Shown here in pieces: positions 42,749 through 55,943 of a DNA stretch of 64,000 bases. The stretch's first letter is position 1. Every line of letters begins with the position of its first letter. The DNA is taken from NCBI GenBank assembly GCA_019637225.1, contig JAHBWC010000033.1, positions 1-64,000 on the forward strand, read 5' to 3'. Both the position numbers and the translations under genes were made by a program. The DNA is from Labilithrix sp. (GTDB lineage: Bacteria > Myxococcota_A > Polyangia > Polyangiales > Polyangiaceae). Below the pieces are notes generated by a model. The model saw only the letters and a program-made list of their open reading frames with translations, did no database searches and was not told where the DNA came from.

Positions 42749-42930
42749 CGGCCGACCTATCCAAGCGCCTTTGAGGTGCGGATGACAAGTATGCAGCTCG
42801 CCTGCACCCGTCCACCCGGTCGCCTCCGCCACGTATACACCGCGTATCCTCCGCGGGTCGTTGAACGGCTCGTGCATATCTGCGAAGGTGCAGCGTTGGT
42901 TTCGCTGGACGACGCAGAGCTGGAGGTCGC

Positions 42931-43491
42931 GTGGCTCGCCATGTGAAAGGCATCCTCTTCGCGGACTACGTCCGCATGATTCGCGGCCAGAAGAGCGTCG
43001 ACTGGAAGCGACACCTCGAGGAGGAAGACCTCGTCCACCTCGTCGCGCGCGTCGAGCCCGGCGCCTGGTATCCCATGGCCACGTTCGAGCGGATGGGCAA
43101 CGCCATCCTGAAGGAGATCGCCGCGGGCGACGTCGAGGCCGCGCGCATGTGGGGACGCGTCTCGGTCGATCAGCTTCGGCTCGCGACGCCCTCGCTGGTG
43201 GCCGACAAGGATCCGCTCGAGACCTTGATGCGCTTCAAGGTGCTCCGCTCGACGTTCTTCGACTTCGAGGCTGTCGAGGTCACGACGGCGGCGTCCGACC
43301 ACGCCACGATCGTCCTCCACTACCACATGGGGGCGATGGCGGAGGAGGCCGCGTCGTTCCAGACCATGGGCTTCTTCGAGCGCTTGCTCGTGGTGGCCGA
43401 GGCGGAGGCCATCGAGGCGCGGTTCACCAAGCGGACGTGGGCGGGCGACGGGCGAACCGTGCTCGAGCTCCACTGGGAACCGCCGCCCTAG
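42931..43491 (+). CDS. unknown protein, possibly of the myxobacterial DUF2378 (TIGR02265) paralogous family
   Basis: The 186-residue cytoplasmic protein has the length and layout of the DUF2378 group abundant in myxobacteria: an early WYPMATFERMGNAILKEI segment, a middle with FFDFEAVEV, and a C-terminal GFFERLLVVAEAEAIEARF. The match is from memory and weak. No catalytic residues are apparent. It stands between a divergent membrane-protein gene and the hybrid histidine kinase, 87 bases upstream of the latter; it could feed into that kinase. Confidence 0.5.
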   Translation: MARHVKGILFADYVRMIRGQKSVDWKRHLEEEDLVHLVARVEPGAWYPMATFERMGNAILKEIAAGDVEAARMWGRVSVDQLRLATPSLVADKDPLETLMRFKVLRSTFFDFEAVEVTTAASDHATIVLHYHMGAMAEEAASFQTMGFFERLLVVAEAEAIEARFTKRTWAGDGRTVLELHWEPPP

Positions 43492-43578
43492 AACGCGTTT
43501 CATCGCGTCGCTGCGCGGTCGCCGGATCGGCGCGCGGACACGGCGGCGCGCGCGGTCATCCACCGCACGTGCCACGAG

Positions 43579-47250
<3,672 letters not shown>

Positions 47251-47266
47251 GCGATCTGCGGCTCGC

Positions 47267-48568
47267 TCAGTCGCCTGCGATGCGACTGTGATCGCGCGTG
47301 TCGCGCATGCGGACGTAGACGACGAGCGACGCGGCGATCGCGACGGTCACGTACCAGTAGAAGCCTCGCTCGATCCCGCGCGACTTGAACCACAGGGCGG
47401 CGTACTCGGCCGTGCCGCCGAAGAGCGTGTTGGCGATCGCGTAGGGCAGCGCGACGCCGAGCGCGCGGATCTCGGCGGGGAAGAGCTCCGCCTTCACCAC
47501 GGCGTTGATCGCCGTGTAGCCGGAGACGATCACCAGCGCGGCGACCACGAGCGCGAACGCGACGAGCGGATCGGTCACCGACGCGAGCTGGGTCATGATC
47601 GGGACGGTGAGGAGCGTGCCGAGCACGCCGAACCCGATCATGAGCGGCCTCCGGCCGATCCGATCGGAGAGCGCGCCGATGGCGGGCTGGAGCAGCATGA
47701 AGACGACGAGCGCGGCCGCTGTGATGCGTGTCGCGGTCTCCTTCCCGAAGCCCGACGTCACGACGAGGAACTTCTGCATGTACGTCGTGTAGGCGTAGAA
47801 CGCGAGCGTCCCTCCGGCGGTGAGCCCGACGACGACAGCTGCCTCCCGCGGATGCTCGCGAACGAGCCGGAGCGCGCTCGAACGCCGCGTGAGACCGTCG
47901 TTCTTCACCGACTCGAACGAGCTCGTCTCGATCAGCCCGCGGCGCAACCAGAAGACGCCGATCGAGAGCGCGCCGCCGACGGCGAACGGGATGCGCCAGC
48001 CCCACGACGCGAGCTCCGCGGGCTCGAGCACCACCTGGAGCACGAGGAGCACCGAGAGCGCGACGAGCTGGCCGGCGATGAGCGTGACGTACTGCAGGCT
48101 CGACCACAAGCCGCGCCGGCGCCGGCCCGCGAGCTCCGACAGGTACGTCGCGCTCGCCCCGTACTCGCCGCCGACGCTGAGCCCCTGGACGAGGCGCGCG
48201 ACGACGAGCGCGACGGGCGCGGCGACCCCCGCCGTCGCGTGACCGGGCGCGCACGCGATGATCGTCGAGCCGGCGCACATCAGGGACACCGAGAGGGTCA
48301 GCCCCGCTTTTCGCCCGTGCCGATCGGCGTAGATGCCCATCAGCCACGCGCCGAGCGGGCGCATGACGAAGCCGACCGCGAACACCGCGGCGGCGGAGAG
48401 GAGCTCGGACGTGCGATCTCCGGAGGGGAAGAAGATCGGCGCGAAGTAGAGAGAGAACGCCGAGTAGACGTACCAGTCGTACCACTCGACGAGGTTGCCG
48501 GCCGAGCCGGCGAGCATCGAGCGGACGCGGCCCGCGCGGCGCGTCTCCGTCGTCGCCGCGTCCTTCAC
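47267..48568 (-). CDS. MFS transporter of the metabolite:H+ symporter (MHS) family
   Basis: The 433-residue membrane protein has about 12 helices. AGNLVEWYDWYVYSAFSLYF in the first helix, MRPLGAWLMGIYADRHGRK and RLVQGLSVGGEYGAS are typical of the MHS family (KgtP, ProP and relatives), which import organic acids or osmolytes with protons. LFPAEIRALGVALPYAIANT in the second half is also conserved. The exact substrate cannot be read; a dicarboxylate such as 2-oxoglutarate is one possibility. It lies 25 bases after another minus-strand gene and may end that operon. Confidence 0.88.
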   Translation of the reverse strand: MKDAATTETRRAGRVRSMLAGSAGNLVEWYDWYVYSAFSLYFAPIFFPSGDRTSELLSAAAVFAVGFVMRPLGAWLMGIYADRHGRKAGLTLSVSLMCAGSTIIACAPGHATAGVAAPVALVVARLVQGLSVGGEYGASATYLSELAGRRRRGLWSSLQYVTLIAGQLVALSVLLVLQVVLEPAELASWGWRIPFAVGGALSIGVFWLRRGLIETSSFESVKNDGLTRRSSALRLVREHPREAAVVVGLTAGGTLAFYAYTTYMQKFLVVTSGFGKETATRITAAALVVFMLLQPAIGALSDRIGRRPLMIGFGVLGTLLTVPIMTQLASVTDPLVAFALVVAALVIVSGYTAINAVVKAELFPAEIRALGVALPYAIANTLFGGTAEYAALWFKSRGIERGFYWYVTVAIAASLVVYVRMRDTRDHSRIAGD

Positions 48569-48593
48569 GTCACCACGCGGCGGGCCTCCCGCC

Positions 48594-49928
48594 TTAGAGC
48601 TTGCGCGTCGAGGTGGGCGCGGCGGGCACGGGCGGAACCGCCGGATGCGTCACCGGAGCGACCTCCGGGGCGGCGCTCGAGCGCGGCGGCTCGGCGACGG
48701 CCACGATGGGCGGCGGCGCCGCCGTCATGCTCGGCACCCACGAGTCGAGCCCGAGCGGCGCGAAGACCTCGCGGCCCTTCGCCGGGAGCGGCTGGAGGGT
48801 GCTCACGAGCGCCTCCTTGCGGAGATAGAGCTCCTCGCGGCGACCGCCCTCCGCTTCCGTCTTGAGCGTGAGCTCGAACTCGTTCGGGCTCCGCTTCGCG
48901 ATCTCGCGCACGGTCGGAGCGAACATCGACACGAGACGAACGACGAACGGCACGGCGAGCCCGTTCTCGAAGACCGGCTGCGCGTCGAGCGAGACGTTGA
49001 TGAGCTGCTCCTTCTGATCGACGACCTCGCGCGTGGCCGCCTTGAGCGCGACCCAGATGCGCTCGATCTGCGCGACGTCCGGCCCGCCCAGGTTGCCCGG
49101 GAGGGCCTCGGCGCCGGCCGCGCCCGGATGCTCGACGGTGCCGCCGACCGCGCCCGCCTCGTTCCGGCGGATGCGGAAGACGAGCATCTCCTTCTCGGTC
49201 AGCTTGCGGCGGAGGGTGAGCTCGAAGACCTCGTCGCTCAGGTCCACCTGCATGATGGTCCAGTCGTCGACGACGAGCTCCTTGGCGGTGACGGTGCCGC
49301 GGAGCCAGCTCTTCTCGACGCCGACGCGCAGCGCGACGCCCTGGACGAAGTCGGAGACCTTGCGCGGCGCCGTCCACGCGGCCGTGCGATGCGGCGCGAT
49401 GGTGAACGACGTCGCGATGCCGTCGGGGTGATCGAGCGCGGCGGTGCCGGAGTGGCGCGCGTCCTTTCCGTCGAGGTTCAGACGGATGGCGAGCTTCGTC
49501 TTGAGGACCGGGAATCGCGCCGCCTTGAGGAACGCCTCGAGCTGCGCCCGCATCTCGGACGAGCGGCGATCGCTGTCGCCACGGAGCTGGAGCGACTCAC
49601 GCTCGTTCGACCCGAGCGTGCTCTTCCGGTGCTCGTCGATGTAGTGCGTCGCGTACTCGGCGATCGCGCGGGCGTACTCGAGCGCGTGCTGGTGCTGGAC
49701 CTTCTTCGCGGTGTCCTGCACGGCGCGCATGACGACGTTGTGGAACTGCTCGAGCGCCTCGAGCCCCTTCACGCGGTTCTGCGCGACGTCGTCGCGCTGC
49801 TTGGCGAGGAGCGCGCCCTCGACGTCGAGCTGCACGATGCGTGTCGAGGCGGCCATGAACGCCTCGAGGGTCGTGAGGAAATTGTACCCGAGCGGAAACG
49901 GCGTCGAGTCTCCGTAGAGGTAGCGCAT
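48594..49928 (-). CDS. conserved protein of unknown function
   Basis: From the ATG at 49928 the product is 444 residues. It starts MRYLYGDSTPFPLGYNFL, lacks a signal peptide, and has long helices (residues 20-140), a central alpha/beta part with many Arg/Lys/Glu residues (VFELTLRRKLTEKEMLVFRI), and a disordered Pro/Ala C-terminus. No motif recognised. The start was chosen because sequence further upstream in that frame is Arg-rich and overlaps the cytochrome gene. It is 92 bases downstream of the octaheme cytochrome gene on the same strand. Confidence 0.7.
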   Translation of the reverse strand: MRYLYGDSTPFPLGYNFLTTLEAFMAASTRIVQLDVEGALLAKQRDDVAQNRVKGLEALEQFHNVVMRAVQDTAKKVQHQHALEYARAIAEYATHYIDEHRKSTLGSNERESLQLRGDSDRRSSEMRAQLEAFLKAARFPVLKTKLAIRLNLDGKDARHSGTAALDHPDGIATSFTIAPHRTAAWTAPRKVSDFVQGVALRVGVEKSWLRGTVTAKELVVDDWTIMQVDLSDEVFELTLRRKLTEKEMLVFRIRRNEAGAVGGTVEHPGAAGAEALPGNLGGPDVAQIERIWVALKAATREVVDQKEQLINVSLDAQPVFENGLAVPFVVRLVSMFAPTVREIAKRSPNEFELTLKTEAEGGRREELYLRKEALVSTLQPLPAKGREVFAPLGLDSWVPSMTAAPPPIVAVAEPPRSSAAPEVAPVTHPAVPPVPAAPTSTRKL

Positions 49929-50020
49929 CGCAGGCGAAGGATACCGACATTCACCCTGTGAGTCACAAAGAGTCGCTGAACGAGCCGCCGGCGCCCGCCC
50001 CTGACCGCACGGCAGGCGCG

Positions 50021-51874
50021 TCAGGGCAGACGCTTTGCCTGCTCCTCGATGACCTCGTCGGCCGCGTCGATGTCGATCGGGACGGGCGCGCCCTTGATCT
50101 CGTCGAGGGCGCGCTTCGCGTAGCCCCGGACGATCGGGTACGGGTGCGTGAGCTGGCCCGCGAGCACCGGAACGGCCGCGCTCACGCGCGCGTCGCCGAG
50201 GATCTGGAACGCGACCGCTTGCTCGTGGGGCTTGCCGCGCTCGGCGGTCGCGAGGAGGACGTTGGCGTCGAGCGCCCCGTAGAGCTTCTCGAGGGCGCCG
50301 CGCTCGTAGCTCTTCTTCCACCACTTCTCCATCGTGCGGACGAGCGCGCCGACCTCCTTGTCGGCGTGGCAGAGCGCGCACTCGACCGGCCGGTCGAGGA
50401 GCACCTTCGCCATGTCGGTCGGCGAGCCGATGCGGTGGTAGCGCGACAGCTTGCCGTCGAGCGACATGTTCTTGCGCGGCATGTGACACGCGAGGCAGCG
50501 CGCGCCCTCGCCCGCCGGATCGTGGTGGGAGTGGGCGCGGAGCGCGTCGGCCGACGCGTAGCTGTCGTGACAGCGCGTGCAGAGCGCATCGGCTCGCGCG
50601 GGCTCGAGCTTCTGGAGCGACGCGGTGCCGTCGTGGGCGTGCGGGTCGTGGCAGTCGACGCACGCGAGCTTCGAGGCGCACGCGCCGAGCATCATGTCGC
50701 GCGCCTCGCCGGAGTTGATGTGGCTGCCGCCGGGTGACCGCTTGCGCGAGCCGCCCTCCCACGTCGGGTCGTACCCGGAGAAGAGGACCTGATGGCAGCG
50801 CGCGCAGGCGCGGTTGAGCGTCTCGGCGCGCGTCCCGTTCGCCGCGAGGCGCGGGCTCCGCGGCGGAGCGAGGCGCACCGCGAACGCGTCGCTAACCGGC
50901 TCGAACGACGGCAGGCGCGTCGGGTCCTTCACGTGCTCGGCGGCGCCGAGGTGGCAGGACTCGCAGCCGATCCCGACCTCGACGAGGTGGTTCGCGCGGA
51001 ACCGCGAGCGCGTCGTCGCGAGGGCGCCGTCGAGGGTCGGCTTCTGCCCAGGCGCTCCGAGCCGGGCGAGCTCGCGCTCGAGCAGCGACGTCATCGCCCG
51101 CTCGTCCGTCACCACGTAGCTCGCGCGGAGCGACGCCGGAAGCAGCGGATCGAGCACCTGGCCCTGGTAGACGCCGCTCCCCGCGAGGGCGCCGAGGACC
51201 GTCGAGGCGTAGGGCACGGTGTTGTGACAGAAGATGCAGGTCTGGTTCCAGACCGCGCCGATCTTGAGGCCATCGCGGGCCTTCACCATGACCGAGTAGC
51301 CCTTGTAGCGAAGCGATCGCGTCGCGAGCATGAAGCTCACGGGGAGCACCCGCTCTTCCGACGGATCTCCGAGCGCGGGCGCGCCCTCGCGCACGGCGGC
51401 GACCGAGACGCCGGCGTAGTCCTCGCGATGGTGGCCGCCGATGACGCGCGTGAGCCGGTAGACGCCGCGCCCGTAGCGCTTCGACGTGAGCGTGACGAAG
51501 CGATCGGCGCCGGCCGACTCGAGTCGAGCGACGTCGTCGTGGAAGCGGAACTCGGTGCCGTCGAACGGCCCCTTCACGTCGGCGGTCCGCGCGTCGCGGG
51601 TCATGTTGTGCATGGGCGACCGGCGCCACGAGTCGACGTACGCGGCGTGGCAGCGCGCGCAGGCCTCGCTCCCTGCGTAGTCGTCGAAGCGAACGTTGCT
51701 CGTCACGGAGCCCGGTCCCGCGGCGGCGCTCGGCCCGCGCGCGACGGCGGGCGATCGAGCCGACGGCCCGCCGCAGGCGGCGACCACCGCCGCGACGACG
51801 ACCGCCAGAGGGACCGCGAGCGCGCGCAGCCGAGAGAGCGGAGCGCCGGTGAGCGAGCCGGTCAGGTGAGCCAT
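50021..51874 (-). CDS. octaheme c-type cytochrome lipoprotein
   Basis: The 617-residue product has a lipoprotein signal (AVVVAAVVAACGG) and eight CxxCH motifs in order: CARCH, CIFCH, CESCH, CARCH, CVDCH, CTRCH, CLACH and CALCH. Eight haems place it with multihaem cytochromes of the c554/octahaem group, which carry out periplasmic redox reactions or electron transfer. After the last haem a helical stretch (AVAFQILGDARVSAAVPVLA) looks like HEAT repeats, so a protein-binding tail is likely. Its start overlaps the end of the upstream kinase gene by 13 bases, so translation may be coupled. Electron donor and acceptor are unknown. Confidence 0.9.
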   Translation of the reverse strand: MAHLTGSLTGAPLSRLRALAVPLAVVVAAVVAACGGPSARSPAVARGPSAAAGPGSVTSNVRFDDYAGSEACARCHAAYVDSWRRSPMHNMTRDARTADVKGPFDGTEFRFHDDVARLESAGADRFVTLTSKRYGRGVYRLTRVIGGHHREDYAGVSVAAVREGAPALGDPSEERVLPVSFMLATRSLRYKGYSVMVKARDGLKIGAVWNQTCIFCHNTVPYASTVLGALAGSGVYQGQVLDPLLPASLRASYVVTDERAMTSLLERELARLGAPGQKPTLDGALATTRSRFRANHLVEVGIGCESCHLGAAEHVKDPTRLPSFEPVSDAFAVRLAPPRSPRLAANGTRAETLNRACARCHQVLFSGYDPTWEGGSRKRSPGGSHINSGEARDMMLGACASKLACVDCHDPHAHDGTASLQKLEPARADALCTRCHDSYASADALRAHSHHDPAGEGARCLACHMPRKNMSLDGKLSRYHRIGSPTDMAKVLLDRPVECALCHADKEVGALVRTMEKWWKKSYERGALEKLYGALDANVLLATAERGKPHEQAVAFQILGDARVSAAVPVLAGQLTHPYPIVRGYAKRALDEIKGAPVPIDIDAADEVIEEQAKRLP

Positions 51875-54800
51875 TCGCCCGCGCGCGCGAGCGTGCGCAT
51901 GTGCTCGCGGACGACGCCGAGGAACGCCCGCTTGTGCTCCGGGTTCTTGATCTTCGACGCCCGCGTGAGGAGCCGATCGCGCGCAGCGGCGATCGCCTTT
52001 TTCGCGCCGTCGGCGTCGCCGCGTGCGTGGAGCGCCTCCGCGTAGGCCACGCGGATCAGCGCCTCGCCCTCGGCGACGCCGCCGACCTGCTCGAGGAGCC
52101 GCATCGCCTCCGAGGCAGCGGCGAACGTCTCGTCGGGCGACGCGCCCTTGTGGAGGAGCGTGAGCGTCATGAAGGCCAGCAACGCCGCGCGGTAGGGCGG
52201 CGCGTGCTCGAGCAGCGGGAGCGCCCGCAGCTCCTCTGCCTCGGCGGCCTCGTTCTCGTTGGCGAAGTAGTGCACGCCGGCGAGGTAGGCGCGCGCGCGC
52301 CCTTCACCGACGCGATCGCGCTGCGCCGCGTACGACGCGATGACCTCCTCGGTGGTGCGCACGGCCTCCTCGGGCCGGTTGGTCCGCACGTAGAGATGAC
52401 CGAGCCGGAGCTTCGCGTCGTTGGCGACGGCGGCGAGGCCGAGGCGCTCCGCGGAGTCGCGCGCTTCGCCGAGGACCGCCTCGGCGGTCGCATAGGCGCC
52501 GAGCTCCGCGAGCGCCCAGCCGGCGCTCTGCCGCTGCCGCGCCGCGTTCCGCGCGTCGCCGAGCAGCTCGAAGCACAGGGCGGCGTCCTGCGCGAGGACG
52601 GCGGCCCGCTCGAGATCGCCCTCCCACGAAGCGCGCGCGACGTTCGCCGAGAGGAGGAACGCGCGCGCCGTCGGCTCCCTCGCGATGAAGGCCTCGTCGC
52701 GATCGATCGGCGCGAGGAGCGCGCCGGCGACGTCGTAGAGCCCGGCGACGCCGAGGGCGGTCGCGATACGCGAGGTCGCGATCACGCGCGCGGCGGTCAT
52801 CGGGACGCCCGACGACGGCCCGTCGGCGCTCGCGCCCATGACCTCGGTGCGCCCCGCGCTCGGCCCGCCGCGGACGCCGCTCGCGAGCTGGAGGAGGCGG
52901 TCGGCCACGCCGCGCGCCTCCTCCACGTGCCCGAGCGTCATGGCCGACTCGGTCGCCTCCGCGGCCGCGGCGTACCAGTCGCCTCCGTCGGGCGGGAGAT
53001 CGCGCATCGCCGCGTGCGAGTGCTCGCGCGCGGCGGCGTGCTCGCCCGACCAGCGCGATGCCTCGGCGAGCACGAGCTGGAGCTTGCCGTGCGTCACGCC
53101 GGTCGCGCCCGCCTCGATGGCGCGGTCCGCGCGGAGCTTCGCGGCCACGAGGTCGTTGCCCTCGAGCGCCTGGAACGCGGCGCGCCCGTAGAACACGAGC
53201 GCGCGTTCGCGCGCACCGCCGCGCTCGAAGTGCTCGCCAAGGAGCATCGGCTCGTGCTCGCCCGCGCGCTCGAGCCACTCGCCCGCGAGCCGATGACCGA
53301 GCGCCTGATCGTCGGCCGTGAGCATCTGATACGCGGCGTCGCGGACGATCGCGTGACGGAACGCGTACTCCTGATCGGTCGGGAAGCGCGAGACGTCGCG
53401 ACGCTGGACGATCTCGCGCCGCGTGAGCTCACGCAGCCACTCGTCGACCTCGCTCACCTCGAAGCGGCCGCCCGTGAGCGCGACGACGCCGCCGCGCCAG
53501 AAGCGCTCGCCAAAGATGCTCGCGGCTCGGAGCACGCGCCGCGCCATCGGATCGAGGCGCTGGAGACGCGCCTCCACCATCGCGAGCACCGTGGTCGGCA
53601 GCGCCCACGGTTCGGCGCTCGCCGCCGACGAGGTCGGCGGCGGCGGGATCGTGCCGGCCGGGAGCGTCCCCGGACGCGTCTGGACGCGGCCCGTGCCCTC
53701 CGCGTACGCGCGGATCAGCTCCTCGAGGTAGAAGACGTTCCCCGCCGCGCGATCGAGCAGGCGCGCCACCTCCGACGCGCTCAGGTCCTCGCCGAGGACG
53801 TCGCGCACGAGGCGCTCGCCCGCGCGACGGACGAGCGGTCCGAGGCGCACCTCCTGGAGGCTCCGCTGCGCCCAGAGCTGCGGAAAAGCGTCGTGGACGT
53901 CGCCGCGCGCCACCGCGAGCACCATGAAGCTCCGGTCGGTCGCGACGCGGAGCGCGGCGTCGAGGAGGTTCACGCTGGGGAGGTCGCCCCAGTGGAGGTC
54001 CTCGAGCACGATGACGAACGGCGACGCGCTGCTCTCCGCCACGACGAAATCGCAGAACGCGCGGCGCATCTGGTCGCCCATCAGGATCGCGTCCTGTCGC
54101 GCGGCTCGGAGCTGCACGCTGTCGGCGTCGGAGAACGCGATGCTCGCGATCTCGCCGAGGAACTCGGCGACGCGCGCGACGTCCGGCTCGGCGACGTTCC
54201 GGGCGACGCGCGCGCGGAGCTTCTGCTGGCGCACGACGAGCGGCTCACCCCCGCTGATGCCCGCGCTGCGCCGGAGGAGCCGCGCGATCAGCGCGAACGG
54301 CGAGCCTTCGCTCATCGCGTCGCCGCGCGCGAGCAGGATCTCGACGCCGCCGAGCTCGCGGAGCTGCCGGAGGAACTCCGCGACGAGACGCGACTTCCCC
54401 GCGCCGGGGAAGCCCGTGACCAGCACCGCCCGCGCGACGGGCTCCCCCACGCACTCGTCGTGGAGCGCGAGCAGCGACGAGAGCTCGCGATCGCGGCCGA
54501 CGAACGGCGTCGGCTTGCCGAGGAGCGTGCGCGCCTTCGTGTCGCGCTCGCGGAGGCCGCGGATGAAGAGCCCGCGATCGTCGCCGCCCACGTCGAAGCG
54601 CATGTCGAGGAGGCCGGCGGTCGTCTCGTCGAGGAAGACCGGGCTCTGGCCGTGCCGCGTCTCCTCGCTGATGCCCACGCGGCGTGTGCGCGCCGACGCG
54701 AGGATCGACGCGGCGCGCTCGATCACCTCGCCGACGGCGCTCCGGCCCGTCACCGTCGCGAGGCCGGTCGCGAGCACGACGTGGGCCTCGACGAGGTGGG

Positions 54801-55932
54801 AGCGGAGCGCGAGCGCGCAGCGCGCGGCGTGGGCGGCCTGGTCGCTCGCGCCGCCCTTTCCCGTGAGCGTCACGACGATCGAACCGTCCGCGAGCATCTC
54901 GGCCTCGGCGCCGAAGCTCGCGACGATGGTGCGCGGATCGAACGACGCCGCGATGGTCTCCACCGCGCTCACCGGGGTGGCCATGACGGCGCCCTCGTCG
55001 CCGCCGGCGGCGTCGTCTTGCGGGAAGGCGGCCATCACGACGCACACGAGGCGGCGCTCCCCCGCGGTCAGCGCGCGGATCGCCTGGGCGCTCGCGCGCT
55101 GCGCGGGGGCGTCGCGCACCGCGGCGAACGGCTCGAGCTCGCGAAGGACCGCGCTCCCGTTTCCCGGCCGGGAGGCCGCGTGCTTCGAGAGCATTCGCGA
55201 GAGCAGCTCGTCGAGCGCCGGCGGCACGTCGATCCCGACCTCACGGAGGCTCGGCGGGCTCTCGAGGAGGATCTTCGCGAGGAGCGCCGCCATGTTCTCT
55301 CCGGCGAACGCCGGCCGGCCCGCGAGGCACTCGTAGAGGAGGCAGCCCAGCGAGAAGACGTCGGCGCGCGCGTCGACCTCGCGCGCCCCTCGCGCTTGCT
55401 CCGGCGCCATGTAGCCGGGCGTGCCGACCATGACGCCGCTGCGGGTCGACGGGCGGGAGGCCCGCATGAGGCGCGCGACGCCGAGATCGAGGATCTTCAC
55501 CTGATCGACGGAGTTGCCCGGCAAGAACACGTTCGACGGCTTGATGTCGCGATGGACGATGCCCTTGGCGTGGAGCGCCGCCAGCGCCTCGGACGTACGG
55601 CGCGCGACGGCGAGCGTCTCGTGGAGCGTGAGCCCGCTCCGCTCGAGGCGGTCGGCGAGGTCCTCGCCGTCGAGCCACTCCATCGCGAGGTACGGGCGAC
55701 CGCCCTCCATGACGCCGTGCGCGACGTACCTGACGATGCGCGGGTGGGTGATCTCGGCGAGGAGCTGCGCCTCGCGCTTGAAGCGCTCGGCTTCGCGGGC
55801 GAGCGAGCCGTAGAGGACCTTGATCGCGACGAGGCCGCCGGTGAGGCGGTCCTTCGCGCGGAAGACCTCCCCCATGCCGCCGGACCCGACGAGCCGCTCG
55901 AGCACGAACCGATCGGCGACGATCCGCTCCAC
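51862..55932 (-). CDS. Ser/Thr protein kinase fused to cyclase-like, AAA ATPase and TPR domains
   Basis: I start at the GTG at 55932 (V-E-R-I-V-A-D-R-F), giving about 1,356 residues. Residues 5-265 are a Hanks kinase: LVGSGGMGEVF, VAIKVL, HRDIKPSNVF, DLGVAR in place of DFG, and GTPGYMAPEQ. About 285-440 is a degenerate nucleotide-cyclase-like region (ERRLVCVVMAAFP). An AAA/STAND ATPase follows near 460-700 with LVTGFPGAGKS (Walker A) and VIVLEDLHWGDL (Walker B). The last about 550 residues are TPR-like helices. Such giants are signalling hubs whose ATPase/TPR part senses partners. The DLG substitution is common and still allows metal binding. Eleven bases after a hydrolase gene and overlapping the cytochrome gene. 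Confidence 0.9.
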   Translation of the reverse strand: MERIVADRFVLERLVGSGGMGEVFRAKDRLTGGLVAIKVLYGSLAREAERFKREAQLLAEITHPRIVRYVAHGVMEGGRPYLAMEWLDGEDLADRLERSGLTLHETLAVARRTSEALAALHAKGIVHRDIKPSNVFLPGNSVDQVKILDLGVARLMRASRPSTRSGVMVGTPGYMAPEQARGAREVDARADVFSLGCLLYECLAGRPAFAGENMAALLAKILLESPPSLREVGIDVPPALDELLSRMLSKHAASRPGNGSAVLRELEPFAAVRDAPAQRASAQAIRALTAGERRLVCVVMAAFPQDDAAGGDEGAVMATPVSAVETIAASFDPRTIVASFGAEAEMLADGSIVVTLTGKGGASDQAAHAARCALALRSHLVEAHVVLATGLATVTGRSAVGEVIERAASILASARTRRVGISEETRHGQSPVFLDETTAGLLDMRFDVGGDDRGLFIRGLRERDTKARTLLGKPTPFVGRDRELSSLLALHDECVGEPVARAVLVTGFPGAGKSRLVAEFLRQLRELGGVEILLARGDAMSEGSPFALIARLLRRSAGISGGEPLVVRQQKLRARVARNVAEPDVARVAEFLGEIASIAFSDADSVQLRAARQDAILMGDQMRRAFCDFVVAESSASPFVIVLEDLHWGDLPSVNLLDAALRVATDRSFMVLAVARGDVHDAFPQLWAQRSLQEVRLGPLVRRAGERLVRDVLGEDLSASEVARLLDRAAGNVFYLEELIRAYAEGTGRVQTRPGTLPAGTIPPPPTSSAASAEPWALPTTVLAMVEARLQRLDPMARRVLRAASIFGERFWRGGVVALTGGRFEVSEVDEWLRELTRREIVQRRDVSRFPTDQEYAFRHAIVRDAAYQMLTADDQALGHRLAGEWLERAGEHEPMLLGEHFERGGARERALVFYGRAAFQALEGNDLVAAKLRADRAIEAGATGVTHGKLQLVLAEASRWSGEHAAAREHSHAAMRDLPPDGGDWYAAAAEATESAMTLGHVEEARGVADRLLQLASGVRGGPSAGRTEVMGASADGPSSGVPMTAARVIATSRIATALGVAGLYDVAGALLAPIDRDEAFIAREPTARAFLLSANVARASWEGDLERAAVLAQDAALCFELLGDARNAARQRQSAGWALAELGAYATAEAVLGEARDSAERLGLAAVANDAKLRLGHLYVRTNRPEEAVRTTEEVIASYAAQRDRVGEGRARAYLAGVHYFANENEAAEAEELRALPLLEHAPPYRAALLAFMTLTLLHKGASPDETFAAASEAMRLLEQVGGVAEGEALIRVAYAEALHARGDADGAKKAIAAARDRLLTRASKIKNPEHKRAFLGVVREHMRTLARAGEWLT

Positions 55933-55943
55933 GGCTCGTGAGA

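Noticed and set aside
51901-55941. A roughly 1,350-codon plus-strand open frame opposite the kinase/AAA/TPR gene.
   Set aside because: Low-complexity Arg/Ala/Glu product without domains; the minus-strand frame has kinase and Walker motifs.
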